Notes: a model not told the origin generated them from the sequence alone. Shown: positions 43,377 to 52,743, numbered from the stretch's first letter. The stretch is 64,000 nt of DNA from Clostridiales bacterium UBA3758 (GCA_002371675.1 DFGE01000015.1:62001-126000); one strand, 5' to 3'. Made by a program: numbers and translations.

Positions 43377-44999
43377 ATGAGCGATCCCAGAGAAGAAAGC
43401 TGGGCGGCCTCACCGGAAGACGAAAAATCCCCGATCGAAGCAGCCGAAAACCCGGACGCCAAATCCCAGGAACCGGAGACGGCGGAGCCTGCCGCCCCTG
43501 AACAGAAGGCGGAAGCCGCAGCGTCCGCAGAGGACGCCGCGCAGGAGCCTGCCGCCCCTGAGCAGGAAGCGGAAGCCGCAGCGCCCGTTGAGGACGCAGC
43601 GCCGCAGCAGTCCGCGCAGCCGGAGAGCGAAGCGAGCCCCGCGGGCTTCCGCGGCGGATCGGATCCGGAGAGCGGCGCATACCGCTACGTTCGCCAGAGC
43701 GCAGAGCCCGTATATGCCGACGCGCACTATGAGCCGGCTGGGGAGAGTACCGTCCCGCCTCAATACTATACGCCCCCGCAGAAGACGGAGCGGCCGCACA
43801 AGAGCAAAAAGAGCTCCGGCAACAGCAAAATCCTCGCCGCGATTGCCCTCTGCCTCGTATGCGCCATCCTCGGCGGCCTGCTCGGCGCGGGCATCATGAG
43901 CGCGCGCCTCAACGACAGGATCAGCGGGCTGGAGCAGAGCATCAGTGCCAACAGCGCCCAGAGCGCCGAAGCGCTCAACACCGCGCAGGCAGCGCAGGCG
44001 AGCGCCGACAAGGTCGGCTTATCCGCGCAGACCATTGCCGAGGGCGGCGCGATGACCGCCGCGCAGATCTATGCGCAGGCCTGTGCGCAGGTCGTGGGCA
44101 TCACCACCTCCGTCAGCTACACCAATTATTTCGGCCAGTCCGGCACCTCGGAGATCAGCGGCTCCGGCTTCTTTATCAGCGAGGACGGCTATATCCTCAC
44201 CAATTACCACGTCATCGAGACTGCGCAGGACAAGGATCTGCCCATCACGGTCGTGACGTACGACGGCACCAGCTATCAGGCGACGATCGTGGGCACTGAG
44301 GCTGCAAACGACCTCGCCGTGCTGAAAATCGACGCCTCCGGCCTTAATGCCGCTGCCTTTGCCGACAGCGACGCGCTGCAGGTGGGCGACACGGTCTATC
44401 CCGTGGGCAACCCCATGGGCGAGCTGGAGTTCTCCATGTCCACCGGCCACGTGAGCGCGCTCAACCGTACGATCACCACCGAGGACGCCGAGGACATCCG
44501 CATGTTCCAGATCGACGCCGCGGTGAATCCCGGCAATTCCGGCGGCCCCGTATATGACGCCAACGGCAAGGTCGTCGGCGTTGTGACGGCCAAGTATTCC
44601 GATTCCGGTGTGGAAGGCCTGGGCTTCGCCATTCCCGCGAGCGACGCCGCCTCCATCACTGAGGATCTGATCACCAAGGGCTATGTCTCCGGCAAGGCCT
44701 ATATGGGCGTGATGCTCGACGAGCGCTATAACAGCATCTACGCCGAGTACTACAACATGCCCCTGGGCGCGTATGTCTACTCCGTCGAGAGCGGCACCGC
44801 GGCCGATAGAGCCGGGCTTGAGGCCGGCGATATCATCACCGCCCTGGGCGAACGCAAGATCGAGTCCTACACGGATCTTAGATCCGCCCTGAAGGATTAT
44901 TCCGCCGGCGACACGGCAGAGATGACCGTTTACCGCGCCGGAGAGAGCATGACCATAACGATCACCTTTGACGAGGTCGTGCCCGATAAGACGTCCTGA
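43377..44999 (+). CDS. Membrane-anchored HtrA/DegP-like serine protease (S1C) with PDZ domain
   Basis: 540 residues. A ~140-residue cytoplasmic head rich in Glu, Ala and Pro contains two direct 20-residue repeats (EPAAPEQxAEAAA..., a 60-bp duplication at 43485-43604). One membrane helix (about 153-178) follows, then a short coiled-coil-like stretch, the trypsin-like domain with His 278 (TNYHVIE), Asp 312 (NDLAVLKID) and Ser 388 (NPGNSGGPVY), and one PDZ domain (about 435-530, GTAADRAGLEAGDIITALGERKI). HtrA proteins degrade misfolded extracytoplasmic proteins. Monocistronic, with a terminator downstream. Confidence 0.94.
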   Translation: MSDPREESWAASPEDEKSPIEAAENPDAKSQEPETAEPAAPEQKAEAAASAEDAAQEPAAPEQEAEAAAPVEDAAPQQSAQPESEASPAGFRGGSDPESGAYRYVRQSAEPVYADAHYEPAGESTVPPQYYTPPQKTERPHKSKKSSGNSKILAAIALCLVCAILGGLLGAGIMSARLNDRISGLEQSISANSAQSAEALNTAQAAQASADKVGLSAQTIAEGGAMTAAQIYAQACAQVVGITTSVSYTNYFGQSGTSEISGSGFFISEDGYILTNYHVIETAQDKDLPITVVTYDGTSYQATIVGTEAANDLAVLKIDASGLNAAAFADSDALQVGDTVYPVGNPMGELEFSMSTGHVSALNRTITTEDAEDIRMFQIDAAVNPGNSGGPVYDANGKVVGVVTAKYSDSGVEGLGFAIPASDAASITEDLITKGYVSGKAYMGVMLDERYNSIYAEYYNMPLGAYVYSVESGTAADRAGLEAGDIITALGERKIESYTDLRSALKDYSAGDTAEMTVYRAGESMTITITFDEVVPDKTS

Positions 45000-45061
45000 G
45001 CGGCGTCCCCCAAATACGCTTCTTTTCTACTCCTTATCCTCTCTTTTCTCCCAAACGAAGG

Positions 45062-45094
45062 GCCGCACAGCTTGCTGTGCGGTTCTTTGTTTTG
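45062..45094 (+). terminator. Terminator after the HtrA-like gene
   Basis: GCCGCACAGC, TTG loop, complement, then TTCTTTGTTTTG. Confidence 0.8.
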
Positions 45095-45127
45095 CATGGG
45101 AGGAAGCCGCCGCAGGCAGTTTTCTTC

Positions 45128-45156
45128 TTGAAAAACGGCGGGGACTGCACTACAAT
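45128..45156 (+). promoter_or_regulatory. Promoter of the HTH/LLG-repeat gene
   Basis: TTGAAA, 17-bp spacer, TACAAT; AAAGGAGG ribosome site follows before ATG 45190. Confidence 0.65.
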
Positions 45157-45189
45157 ATAAGTACAGAAAAACAAAAGGAGGCCAGACAG

Positions 45190-45867
45190 ATGGCTAAAAA
45201 TGTCGGCACGCTCATCCGCGAGGCCCGCACGGCCGCGGGACTCAGCCAGGCGGAGCTCGCCAAGCGGGCGGGTAACCTCACGTCTACGGATATAAGCAAG
45301 GCGGAACGGGGTGAAAAAAGCCTGACTCAGGCGCAGCTCAAGCAGATCGCGAAGGCCACAGGCGTTGCCCAGACCGCGCTCCTCAACGCGCCGAAGGGCG
45401 GCGTGTCCTCCGCGGGCTCGTCCGCGTCGGGCTCGTCTTCCTCCGGGAAGACCGCGTCTTCCACGCTCAAGCTCAGCAAGACGGAGAAGGAGCTCATTCT
45501 GCTCTACCGCGCGGCGAATGACGAGACGAAAAAACAGGTCGTGGAGCTGCTCACACCCAAAGACGCGGGGAACGATCTGGCCAACGCGCTGATCAGCGCG
45601 CTCGGCGGCAATGCCGGCGGAAACGGCGGGGCGGATCTGCTGGGCTCCCTGCTCGGAGGCAGCAGCTCCGGCAACAGCGGCAACGCCGGCGGCGGCTCGC
45701 TGCTCGGCTCTCTGCTCGGGGGCGGCAGCTCCGGCAACAGCGCCGGGGGCGACTTGCTCGGCGCGCTGCTCAACGCGACCAGCACCAATACCGCCGATGA
45801 TGACGATGACAACAATCAGGGCGGCGGTCTCCTCGGCGGTTTGCTGAATCTGCTCAGCGGGAAGTAA
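45190..45867 (+). CDS. XRE-type HTH protein with Gly/Ser-rich LLGxLL repeats
   Basis: 225 residues from ATG 45190. Residues 1-60 are an XRE-like helix-turn-helix (GTLIREARTAAGLSQAELAKRAG...TSTDISKAERGEKSLTQAQL). A Ser/Gly linker leads to a short helical segment (KTEKELILLYRAANDETKKQVVELL, about 100-125). The last 85 residues are low complexity, with four spaced hydrophobic units DLLGSLLGG, SLLGSLLGG, DLLGALL and GLLGGLLNLL separated by GSSSGNSG-like spacers, plus a run of five Asp. The tail could mediate self-assembly or membrane contact; no function is known. Own promoter and terminator. Confidence 0.85.
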   Translation: MAKNVGTLIREARTAAGLSQAELAKRAGNLTSTDISKAERGEKSLTQAQLKQIAKATGVAQTALLNAPKGGVSSAGSSASGSSSSGKTASSTLKLSKTEKELILLYRAANDETKKQVVELLTPKDAGNDLANALISALGGNAGGNGGADLLGSLLGGSSSGNSGNAGGGSLLGSLLGGGSSGNSAGGDLLGALLNATSTNTADDDDDNNQGGGLLGGLLNLLSGK

Positions 45868-45935
45868 GGCCTGCGGCAACAGGCGGAAGAGCCGGCGTGA
45901 AGCGTATTCACGCCGAAACCGTGCAAAAGTGTAAT

Positions 45936-45977
45936 AAAACCTCTGTCCGCGCGAAAACGCGCAGACAGAGGTTTTTT
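45936..45977. terminator. Bidirectional terminator between the HTH gene and the GPx gene
   Basis: AAAACCTCTGTC...GACAGAGGTTTTTT with an inner GCGCG-AAAA-CGCGC hairpin; A and T runs on both sides. Confidence 0.9.
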
Positions 45978-45999
45978 CGTACAGATTCTTTTGCCTTGC

Positions 46000-46539
46000 T
46001 TACAGCAGAGCCTCCACAGCGGCCTTGACCTTGTCCATGGAGAGAGTGGGCTCCATGCGGGAGACGATGTTGCCTTCGCGGTCGATGAGGAACTTGGTGA
46101 AGTTCCACTTGATCTTGCCGTTGTTCTTGTAGTCCTTGTCGTACTTCTTCACGACGCCGCCGAGCACCATGCCCATGGGGCCGTTGAAGCCCTCAAAGGT
46201 GGTGTTCTCCTCGAGCCACTTGTAGAGGGGGATGGCGTTCTCACCGTTGACGTCGATCTTGGCAAACTGCGGGAAGGTGATGCCGAAGCGGCCGGTGCAG
46301 AAGGTGTGGATCTCCTCGTCGGTGCCGGGCGCCTGGTCGGCAAACTGGTTGCAGGGGAAATCCAGGATCTCGAGCCCCTTGTCATGGTCGGCGTCGTAGA
46401 TCTCCTGCAGCTCCTTGTACTGGGGGGTGAAGCCGCAGCCGGTGGCGGTGTTGACGATCAGCAGGACCTGGCCCTTGTAGTTGGACAGAGGCACATCCTC
46501 TCCCTTGCGGGGCTTGACAGTAAAATCATAAACGTTCAT
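46000..46539 (-). CDS. Glutathione peroxidase family thiol peroxidase
   Basis: 179 residues from ATG 46539 (GGAAGAAG upstream). It reduces peroxides, in bacteria usually with thioredoxin rather than glutathione. The peroxidatic residue is Cys 35 in NTATGCGFTPQY, encoded by TGC, so it is not a selenoprotein. Other family marks are LDFPCNQFADQAPGTDEEI, whose cysteine is the usual resolving residue, and IKWNFTKFLIDREG. It has its own strong promoter inside the end of the dus gene. Confidence 0.95.
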   Translation of the reverse strand: MNVYDFTVKPRKGEDVPLSNYKGQVLLIVNTATGCGFTPQYKELQEIYDADHDKGLEILDFPCNQFADQAPGTDEEIHTFCTGRFGITFPQFAKIDVNGENAIPLYKWLEENTTFEGFNGPMGMVLGGVVKKYDKDYKNNGKIKWNFTKFLIDREGNIVSRMEPTLSMDKVKAAVEALL

Positions 46540-46575
46540 GGTACTTCTTCCTTTCAATAGATTTATTACAATTTA

Positions 46576-46603
46576 ATTATATACAATCATATTGAACTGT
46601 CAA
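46576..46603 (-). promoter_or_regulatory. Promoter of the GPx gene
   Basis: Minus strand TTGACA, 16-bp spacer, TATAAT, both perfect boxes, overlapping the last codons of dus. Confidence 0.8.
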
Positions 46604-47586
46604 GCATTTTCTTCCGTCAAACCGGGGAGCGTGCCGGGGAAGGAGGCGTCGGGATCGAAGCGGCCGCTGTCCAGCAGAAGCGCTAACGCGGCGTCAAACT
46701 CCTTGAGATCGCTCGCCTTCTGCAGCTGTTTGAGCTCACGCTTCGCACCGGGAAACATATGGTTAACATAATATAGCATCTCCTTCATGCGTCCCAACGT
46801 AAAGTGCTCGGAAATGCCGTAGGCCAGCATCCTCTCGATCAGCAGGCGGAAAAAGCTCCTCAGCTCCTCGATCCTCAGCTTTTCGCCTCCGCGCAGAACG
46901 CGGAAAAGCGCAGGGTTCGCCGCAGCGCCGCGCCCGATACAGATAGCTTCCAAATTGGGAAAGGTCGACATAATATGGTTATATGCCGCGGGACACAGAA
47001 TATTCCCGTTGTAGACGAGCGGCGCGCGGCTGCCCTCGTAAGCCAGACGAAAGGCGTGGAGATCCGGCACACTCTGATACAGTCCGCGCCGGTCACGTGC
47101 GTGAACGATGAGCTCCGCGAGAGGATAGCGCTTATACACCTCGAGGATCGCGGCGAACTCGTCAGTCCGCTCGAGCCCGAGGCGGCTCTTCACCGAGACG
47201 CGGATCGGGCAGCGCGAGAAGACCTCATTGAGAAAGGCGTCCAGCGCGGCGGGGTCGCCGAGCATCCCGGCGCCCTTGTGCTTGGGCACGACCGTGCCGG
47301 AGGGGCAGCCCGCGTTGAGGTTGACCTCGTCATAGCCCATGGCCGCCAGCTCGTCCGCGAGCGCCAGGAAGGGGCCGGGCGCGCTGCAGAGGATCTGCGG
47401 AACAAGAAGCAGCCCCTCGTTGTTCTCCGGCAGCACGTCCCGCAGGGCGGAGAGCTTGACCTTCCCCTGGCCGTCCGGGGCGAGGAAGGGCGCATAATAG
47501 CGGTCTGCTCCGCCAAAGAGCTCCTTGTGTACCTGGCGATAGATGCAGGAGGTGACGCCCTCCATCGGCGCAAAGCTCAGCTCCAT
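46600..47586 (-). CDS. dus: tRNA-dihydrouridine synthase
   Basis: 328 residues, GGGAGA ribosome site. An FMN enzyme that reduces uridines in tRNA. The TIM barrel begins ELSFAPMEGVTSCIYRQVH, and the catalytic cysteine lies in NLNAGCPSGTVVPKHKGAGMLGD. VSVKSRLGLE, LIVHARDRRGLYQ and PLVYNGNI and CIGRGAAANPALF are the usual FMN and tRNA-binding blocks. The subfamily (DusA, B or C) is not clear from these motifs. Confidence 0.94.
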   Translation of the reverse strand: MELSFAPMEGVTSCIYRQVHKELFGGADRYYAPFLAPDGQGKVKLSALRDVLPENNEGLLLVPQILCSAPGPFLALADELAAMGYDEVNLNAGCPSGTVVPKHKGAGMLGDPAALDAFLNEVFSRCPIRVSVKSRLGLERTDEFAAILEVYKRYPLAELIVHARDRRGLYQSVPDLHAFRLAYEGSRAPLVYNGNILCPAAYNHIMSTFPNLEAICIGRGAAANPALFRVLRGGEKLRIEELRSFFRLLIERMLAYGISEHFTLGRMKEMLYYVNHMFPGAKRELKQLQKASDLKEFDAALALLLDSGRFDPDASFPGTLPGLTEENA

Positions 47587-47615
47587 ATTTTTCTCCCTTC
47601 CCGGCTTTTGACAGT

Positions 47616-47644
47616 ATTGTATTGTCCGATCTCCCGCCTGTCAA
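47616..47644 (-). promoter_or_regulatory. Promoter of dus
   Basis: Minus strand TTGACA, 17-bp spacer, TACAAT. Confidence 0.7.
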
Positions 47645-47672
47645 GCGGGCTGAACGGGTTGAGAAAGCAGAA

Positions 47673-47711
47673 AACCTCCCTGCCGCGGCGCGTACCGACG
47701 GCAGAGAGGTT
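47673..47711 (-). terminator. Terminator of dapA
   Basis: AACCTCCCTGCCG paired with CGGCAGAGAGGTT (one mismatch); on the minus strand the hairpin is followed by TTCTGCTTTC. Confidence 0.7.
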
Positions 47712-47745
47712 AACATAACTCGGGCTTTTCCCTCCGGCTCTGCGC

Positions 47746-48636
47746 TTATACGTCCAGCCCGTATTCGCGCATGGCGGCGCGGAGCCTGGCGGCCGCCTCC
47801 TCGCCCATCTCCACGAGCGGCAGGCGCAGAAGACCGCTGTCCTCGCCGAGCCATTGCATCGCCTTCTTGACGGGGATGGGATTCGTCTCCAGAAAGAGCG
47901 CCTTCATCAGCGGCAGCAGCCGCGCCTGGAGGGCTGAAGCGGCGGGGAAATCCCCCTCGAGGCAGAGCGAGCAGAGCTTCGCCGTCTCGGCGGGGAGAAT
48001 GTTCGAGAGCACGGAGATCACGCCCTGCCCGCCGAGCGCCATGAAGCCCACAGTGTTGTCGTCGTTGCCGGAATAGAGGTTCAGCTCATCGCCGCAGAGG
48101 CTGCGGATCTCCCCGGCGAGGGCGAGATTGCCGGAGGCCTCCTTGACGCCGTTGATGTTCGCATAGTCGGCGAGGATGCGGTAGGTCTCCGCCTGGATGC
48201 CGATGCCGGTGCGCCCCGGGACGTTGTAGACGATCATCGGGATGTCCACGCGCTCTGCCACATAGCCGAAATGGGCCGCCAGTCCGCGCTGCGTGGTCTT
48301 GTTGTAGTAGGGCGTCACCATCAGGATTGCGTCCGCCCCGGCGGCGCGTGCGTTTTCGGCTTGTTTCAGCGCGGCAGCCGTGTTGTTGCCGCCTACGCCC
48401 ACGATCACCTTCATGCGCCCGTGCACCGCGTTCACGGTGAAGCGCACGAGCTCGTTGTGCTCGTCTCCGCTCAGCGTCGCGGCCTCGCCGGTCGTGCCGC
48501 AGACGAGCACGGCGGCGGAGCTGCAGGCGTATTGCTTTTCGAGATTTTTCCCCAGCCGCTCGTAATCCACGCCCTCGGGCGTGAAGGGCGTTACCAGCGC
48601 GGTACAGGAGCCGCGGAAAACGGGAGTCTTAGTCAT
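47746..48636 (-). CDS. dapA: 4-hydroxy-tetrahydrodipicolinate synthase
   Basis: 296 residues. Condenses pyruvate with aspartate semialdehyde, the first committed lysine/DAP step; also feeds dipicolinate for spores. Motifs: TALVTPFTPEGVDYERL near the start, the CGTTGEAATLSGDEH loop, catalytic Tyr in VTPYYNKTTQRGL and the Schiff-base Lys in GVKEASGNL. The YNVPGRTGIG segment with its arginine fits true DapA enzymes. dapF and a partial asd of the same pathway are elsewhere in the window, not in one operon. Confidence 0.95.
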   Translation of the reverse strand: MTKTPVFRGSCTALVTPFTPEGVDYERLGKNLEKQYACSSAAVLVCGTTGEAATLSGDEHNELVRFTVNAVHGRMKVIVGVGGNNTAAALKQAENARAAGADAILMVTPYYNKTTQRGLAAHFGYVAERVDIPMIVYNVPGRTGIGIQAETYRILADYANINGVKEASGNLALAGEIRSLCGDELNLYSGNDDNTVGFMALGGQGVISVLSNILPAETAKLCSLCLEGDFPAASALQARLLPLMKALFLETNPIPVKKAMQWLGEDSGLLRLPLVEMGEEAAARLRAAMREYGLDV

Positions 48637-48741
48637 GGGAACCCCTCCTTTTCATGTTCCCCTTGCCGCATAGGAGAGCAGGCGCGGCGCAGGGGGATCG
48701 TATCTGTTGTATGCGAAAGGGGAGCGGGCTATGATTGGGCG

Positions 48742-48770
48742 TTGAAAAAAGGCGGAGCATCTGTTACAAT
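48742..48770 (+). promoter_or_regulatory. Promoter of the spoIID-queA-tgt unit
   Basis: TTGAAA, 17-bp spacer, TACAAT, looking like sigma-A rather than a sporulation sigma site. Confidence 0.65.
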
Positions 48771-48802
48771 AACAAAACAGTACGGTCGAAAGGAGAACGC
48801 GC

Positions 48803-50101
48803 GTGAAAAGACTACTCTCTCTGATGCTGGCGCTGCTGTGCCTGTTGGCGCATCCGGCGCAGGCGCTGGCTGCCGAACCCCCTGCGCCGAGCGCGGAGAG
48901 CAGCGTGTCCTCCCTCTCTACGGAGATCGACCGCAGCCAGTATGTCGACGGCAGCGCGTGGGAAAACCCACCCCCGGACGTCGGCAAGATCCGCGTCGGC
49001 CTGCGCTACAGCTACACGGCCGTCGTCCAGGCGATCCTCAACAATCCCACCGGCGGCGCTTTCGACGTCGGCTGGTATGACGATAACCTGAACTTCTATC
49101 CCGTGGAGCGGATCTACTGCTCGAGCGTCCTGATCGCCCTCGCGGACGACGAGGAAAACGGACTCATGGTGCTCGACGCGGGGACGCTCGAGGTGCTGTT
49201 CCTGACCTTCGCCTCCAGGTGGATCGTCGTGGTTCCCGCGGAGGGCGAGGCGCTCGGCGTGACCGAATACGAGGGGCACCAGTACCACGGCGGCTTCATG
49301 TTCCTTGACGCGGGCTTCGACCTGCTCACAGTTGTCAATGTCGTCGATCTGGAGACTTACGTCAAGGGCGTCGTACCCTATGAGATGAACCGCAAGTTCC
49401 CGGTCGAAGCGCTCAAGGCGCAGGCCGTCGCAGCGCGCACCTATGTCGTGTACAACATGGGCGCCTATTCCATCTACGGCTTTGACCTCAGCGACACCGC
49501 GGAATGCCAGGTCTACGGCGGGATCCTCGCGGCCGACGAGGTCACGGACGGCGCGGTGGATGCGACGCGGGGGCTGCTGATCCGCTACCGCGGCGAGATC
49601 GCCGATATCTATTACTCCGCGGCGGACGGCGGATCGACGGAGGACGGCTTCAACGTCTTCAACACCGATGCGCCATACCTCTGCGGAAAGCGCGACCCCT
49701 TCGAGGACACGATCGACTATCCGCTCAAATCCTGGGAAGTGCGTTACGACGGCGAGGCGATCGCCGGGCTGCTGCGCGATCAGTGGAACCTGCGCACGGG
49801 GAAGATCCAGGAGGTCGAGCCGGTGTACTCCGAGAACGACAACGTCATTGCGCTGAACTACACCGGCAGCGACGGTAAAGTCTATCACACCGAAGGCCGC
49901 GTCTGCTACACGGCGCTCGGCCTCAACAGCGCCCATTTCACGGTCGAGAAGGACAGCGACGGCACGTTTGTCTTCCGCGGCGGCGGCCTGGGGCACAACT
50001 GCGGCATGAGCCAGTGGGGCGCCTATGCCATGGCCGAGAATTTCGGCCTGAACTATGAGGATATCCTCCGATTCTATTATACGGGAGTTTACATCGCGTG
50101 A
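48803..50101 (+). CDS. SpoIID/LytB-domain secreted protein
   Basis: 432 residues with a cleavable signal peptide ([23 protein letters not shown]). Residues about 170-430 form the SpoIID/LytB domain: [37 protein letters not shown] and, near the end, [20 protein letters not shown]. SpoIID is a lytic transglycosylase working on stem-free peptidoglycan during engulfment. The ~140-residue N-terminal part is specific to this type of homologue and of unknown role. The sigma-A-like promoter and overlap with queA suggest vegetative expression, so it may be a paralogue rather than the engulfment protein. Confidence 0.9.
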   Translation: MKRLLSLMLALLCLLAHPAQALAAEPPAPSAESSVSSLSTEIDRSQYVDGSAWENPPPDVGKIRVGLRYSYTAVVQAILNNPTGGAFDVGWYDDNLNFYPVERIYCSSVLIALADDEENGLMVLDAGTLEVLFLTFASRWIVVVPAEGEALGVTEYEGHQYHGGFMFLDAGFDLLTVVNVVDLETYVKGVVPYEMNRKFPVEALKAQAVAARTYVVYNMGAYSIYGFDLSDTAECQVYGGILAADEVTDGAVDATRGLLIRYRGEIADIYYSAADGGSTEDGFNVFNTDAPYLCGKRDPFEDTIDYPLKSWEVRYDGEAIAGLLRDQWNLRTGKIQEVEPVYSENDNVIALNYTGSDGKVYHTEGRVCYTALGLNSAHFTVEKDSDGTFVFRGGGLGHNCGMSQWGAYAMAENFGLNYEDILRFYYTGVYIA

Positions 50102-51120
50102 AAAAATCCGATTTCTATTTTGATCTGCCCGAGGAGCTGATTGCACAGACGCCGCTGGAGCGGCGGGACGCTTCGCGGCTGCTGCATCTGGACAAAGCCA
50201 CCGGCGCGCTCGAGCATCGGCATTTCTATGACCTGCCGGAATACCTCCGGGCAGGGGACTGTCTCGTGCTCAACGATTCGCGCGTGCTGCCCGCACGCCT
50301 GATCGGCAGCCGCCCAAGCGGAGGCGCCGTCGAGCTCGTGCTGCTGCGCGACCTCGGAGACGGACGCTGGGAGTGCCTGAGCCGCCCCGGCCGCAAGACC
50401 CGGCCCGGCCAGGAGCTGCTGTTCGGGGACGGGGAGCTCCGTGCCACGGTGGAAGCCGTCGCCGAGGGCGGCAACCGGATCGTGCAGTTTCACTATGAGG
50501 GCATCTTCCTCGAGGTGCTCGAGCGCCTCGGCAAAATGCCCCTGCCGCCCTATATCAAGGCGGAGCTCGCAGATTCCGAGCGCTACCAGACCGTCTATTC
50601 CCGCGAGCCCGGCAGCGCCGCCGCGCCGACCGCCGGCCTGCACTTTACCGAGGCACTGCTGGAGCAGATCCGCGCCAAGGGCGTGAAGGTCTGTTTTGTG
50701 ACGCTGCATGTCGGCCTCGGCACCTTCCGACCCGTCAAGGAGGAGGAGATCGAGGATCACCCGATGCATGCGGAGTTCTGCATCGTGCCGGAGAAGACCG
50801 CGCGGATCATCAACGAGACGAAGGCCGCGGGCGGCCGTGTCGTCGCCGTCGGCACCACCTCCTGCCGCACGCTCGAGAGCTTTGCCAAGCAGGACGGGAC
50901 GCTCGAGCCGAGCTCCGGCTGGACGGACATTTTTATCTACCCCGGCTACCGCTTCAAGTGCATCGACGCGCTGGTGACCAATTTCCATCTCCCGGAGAGC
51001 ACGCTCATTATGCTGGTCTCCGCTCTCGCCGGGCGTGAGAACATTCTCAACGCCTATGCTGTCGCCGTCCGGGAGCGCTATCGCTTCTTCAGCTTCGGCG
51101 ACGCCATGATGATCGAGTGA
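50098..51120 (+). CDS. queA: S-adenosylmethionine:tRNA ribosyltransferase-isomerase
   Basis: 340 residues; the GTG start overlaps the spoIID-like stop. It adds the ribosyl part of SAM to preQ1 in tRNA, giving epoxyqueuosine. Family blocks are [39 protein letters not shown] and [12 protein letters not shown], and the C-terminal [17 protein letters not shown]. tgt follows after 14 nt. The preQ1-making genes queCDEF are not in the window. Confidence 0.96.
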   Translation: MKKSDFYFDLPEELIAQTPLERRDASRLLHLDKATGALEHRHFYDLPEYLRAGDCLVLNDSRVLPARLIGSRPSGGAVELVLLRDLGDGRWECLSRPGRKTRPGQELLFGDGELRATVEAVAEGGNRIVQFHYEGIFLEVLERLGKMPLPPYIKAELADSERYQTVYSREPGSAAAPTAGLHFTEALLEQIRAKGVKVCFVTLHVGLGTFRPVKEEEIEDHPMHAEFCIVPEKTARIINETKAAGGRVVAVGTTSCRTLESFAKQDGTLEPSSGWTDIFIYPGYRFKCIDALVTNFHLPESTLIMLVSALAGRENILNAYAVAVRERYRFFSFGDAMMIE

Positions 51121-51134
51121 AAAAGGAGAGACGC

Positions 51135-52265
51135 ATGTACAGACTGCTCAAACAGGAGGGCCACGCCCGCCGCGGCGAATTTGAGACACCGCACGGCCTT
51201 GTCCAGACGCCGGTGTTCATGAACGTCGGCACGGCCGGCGCTATCAAGGGCGCGCTCTCGGCGCGCGACCTCCGGGAGATCCGCTGCCAGGTGGAGCTCT
51301 CCAACACCTATCACCTGCACGTCCGTCCGGGAGACGCGCTCATCAAGAAGCTCGGCGGCCTGCACAAGTTCATGACCTGGGACGGCCCCATCCTCACCGA
51401 CAGCGGCGGCTTCCAGATCTTCTCCCTCGCTCAGCTGCGCAAGATCAGCGAGGAGGGAGTGCGCTTTAATTCCCATGTCGACGGGCGGCATATCTTCATG
51501 GGCCCCGAGGAGAGCATGCGCATCCAGTCCAATCTCGGCTCGGATATCGCCATGGCCTTTGATGAGTGCGTGAAGATCCCCTCTCCGCACGACTATGTGG
51601 CAAAATCCTGCGAGCGCACCGCGCGCTGGCTCGAGCGCTGCAAAAAGGCCCTTGCAGCATACAACAGCGAGGAGGACGCCGTGAACCCCGGCCAGATGCT
51701 CTTCGGCATCAACCAGGGCGCCGTCTTCCACGATCTCCGCATCCGCCACATGCAGCAGATCGCCGAGCTTGACCTGCCCGGCTACGCCATCGGCGGCCTC
51801 GCGGTGGGGGAGACGCACCGGGAGATGTACGACACCATCGAGGCAGTGGAGGAATACATGCCCAAGGACAAGCCGCGCTACCTCATGGGTGTCGGCACGC
51901 CGGGGAACATCCTCGAGGGCGTGAGCCGCGGCGTCGATTTCTTCGACTGCGTGATGCCCGCGCGCAACGGCCGCCACGGCCACCTCTTCACGTGGGACGG
52001 CATCATCAACATCAAAAACGAGAAATACCTCGCCGACGAACAGCCCATCGACCCGCGCTGCGACTGCCCGGTTTGCCGCCGCTATTCGCGCGCCTATCTG
52101 CGGCATCTCTTCAAGGCCGAGGAGATGCTCGCCATGCGCCTCGCCGTCGGGCACAATCTGTACTTCTACAACAGCCTGATGGAGAAGATCCGCGCGCGCC
52201 TCGACGAGGGCAGCTTCGAGGATTTTCGCCGCCAGTACACGGAAATTTTGGATAAACGCATCTGA
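51135..52265 (+). CDS. tgt: Queuine/preQ1 tRNA-ribosyltransferase
   Basis: 376 residues from ATG 51135 (AAAGGAGAG upstream). Exchanges guanine 34 for preQ1 in tRNAs with a GUN anticodon. Visible are the catalytic Asp in LTDSGGFQIFSLA, the second Asp in GVDFFDCVMPARNGRHGHLFT, and the zinc ligands in CDCPVCRRYSRAYLRHL with a later histidine. Usual length. It is co-transcribed with queA; yajC follows behind its own promoter. Confidence 0.97.
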   Translation: MYRLLKQEGHARRGEFETPHGLVQTPVFMNVGTAGAIKGALSARDLREIRCQVELSNTYHLHVRPGDALIKKLGGLHKFMTWDGPILTDSGGFQIFSLAQLRKISEEGVRFNSHVDGRHIFMGPEESMRIQSNLGSDIAMAFDECVKIPSPHDYVAKSCERTARWLERCKKALAAYNSEEDAVNPGQMLFGINQGAVFHDLRIRHMQQIAELDLPGYAIGGLAVGETHREMYDTIEAVEEYMPKDKPRYLMGVGTPGNILEGVSRGVDFFDCVMPARNGRHGHLFTWDGIINIKNEKYLADEQPIDPRCDCPVCRRYSRAYLRHLFKAEEMLAMRLAVGHNLYFYNSLMEKIRARLDEGSFEDFRRQYTEILDKRI

Positions 52266-52270
52266 CAGGC

Positions 52271-52299
52271 TTGCTTTTGGACGCAAGAGAGGATATAAT
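52271..52299 (+). promoter_or_regulatory. Promoter of yajC
   Basis: TTGCTT, 17-bp spacer, perfect TATAAT. Confidence 0.7.
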
Positions 52300-52331
52300 A
52301 CAAACTACATTGTTATTGGAGGTTTTCCCAA

Positions 52332-52670
52332 ATGTACCTGTTCCTTACTACTGACGCAGCTGCCGCCGGCACTCCGAGCATGGGCACCATGCTCATCCCC
52401 ATGATCGCGATGATCGCCATTTTCTATTTCCTGCTCATCCGCCCGGAGAACAAGAAAAAGAAACAGGCCGACGAGATGCGCAAGAGCCTCTCCCTCGGCG
52501 ATGAGATCACCACCATCGGCGGTATCACCGGCAAGATCGTCCAGGTCACCGAGGATACCATCACGTTCGAGACCGGCGAGGACCGCGTGCGTCTGCAGGT
52601 CAAGAAGTGGGCCATCTCCACGACCGCGAAGATGGAAGCCGAAGAGGCTGCCAGGACCAAGAAGAAATAA
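52332..52670 (+). CDS. yajC: Preprotein translocase subunit YajC
   Basis: 112 residues. One membrane helix (about 18-40, MLIPMIAMIAIFYFLLIRPENKKKK-type start) followed by the conserved cytoplasmic domain SLSLGDEITTIGGITGKIVQV. YajC associates with SecDF-YidC. The tgt-yajC order is widely conserved. It ends in a Lys/Ala-rich tail just before a terminator hairpin. Confidence 0.95.
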   Translation: MYLFLTTDAAAAGTPSMGTMLIPMIAMIAIFYFLLIRPENKKKKQADEMRKSLSLGDEITTIGGITGKIVQVTEDTITFETGEDRVRLQVKKWAISTTAKMEAEEAARTKKK

Positions 52671-52693
52671 AACCTGCGCTCCGGAATGAAACG

Positions 52694-52743
52694 ACCCCCA
52701 TGCGGAATAGGATGAAGCATCTGATCCGTATGGGGGTGTTTTT
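52694..52743 (+). terminator. Terminator after yajC that includes the next ribosome site
   Basis: ACCCCCATGCGGA paired with TCCGTATGGGGGT, 18-nt loop, then GTTTTT directly before ATG 52744. The right arm GGGGGT is the only ribosome-binding sequence for the following gene. Confidence 0.75.

Noticed and set aside
43376..43377. Hairpin repeat copy as leader of the HtrA gene
   Set aside because: The TATAGT promoter at 43337 lies downstream of the repeat, so the short copy is probably not in that transcript.
46000..46539. Selenoprotein glutathione peroxidase
   Set aside because: The active-site codon is TGC (Cys), not TGA.
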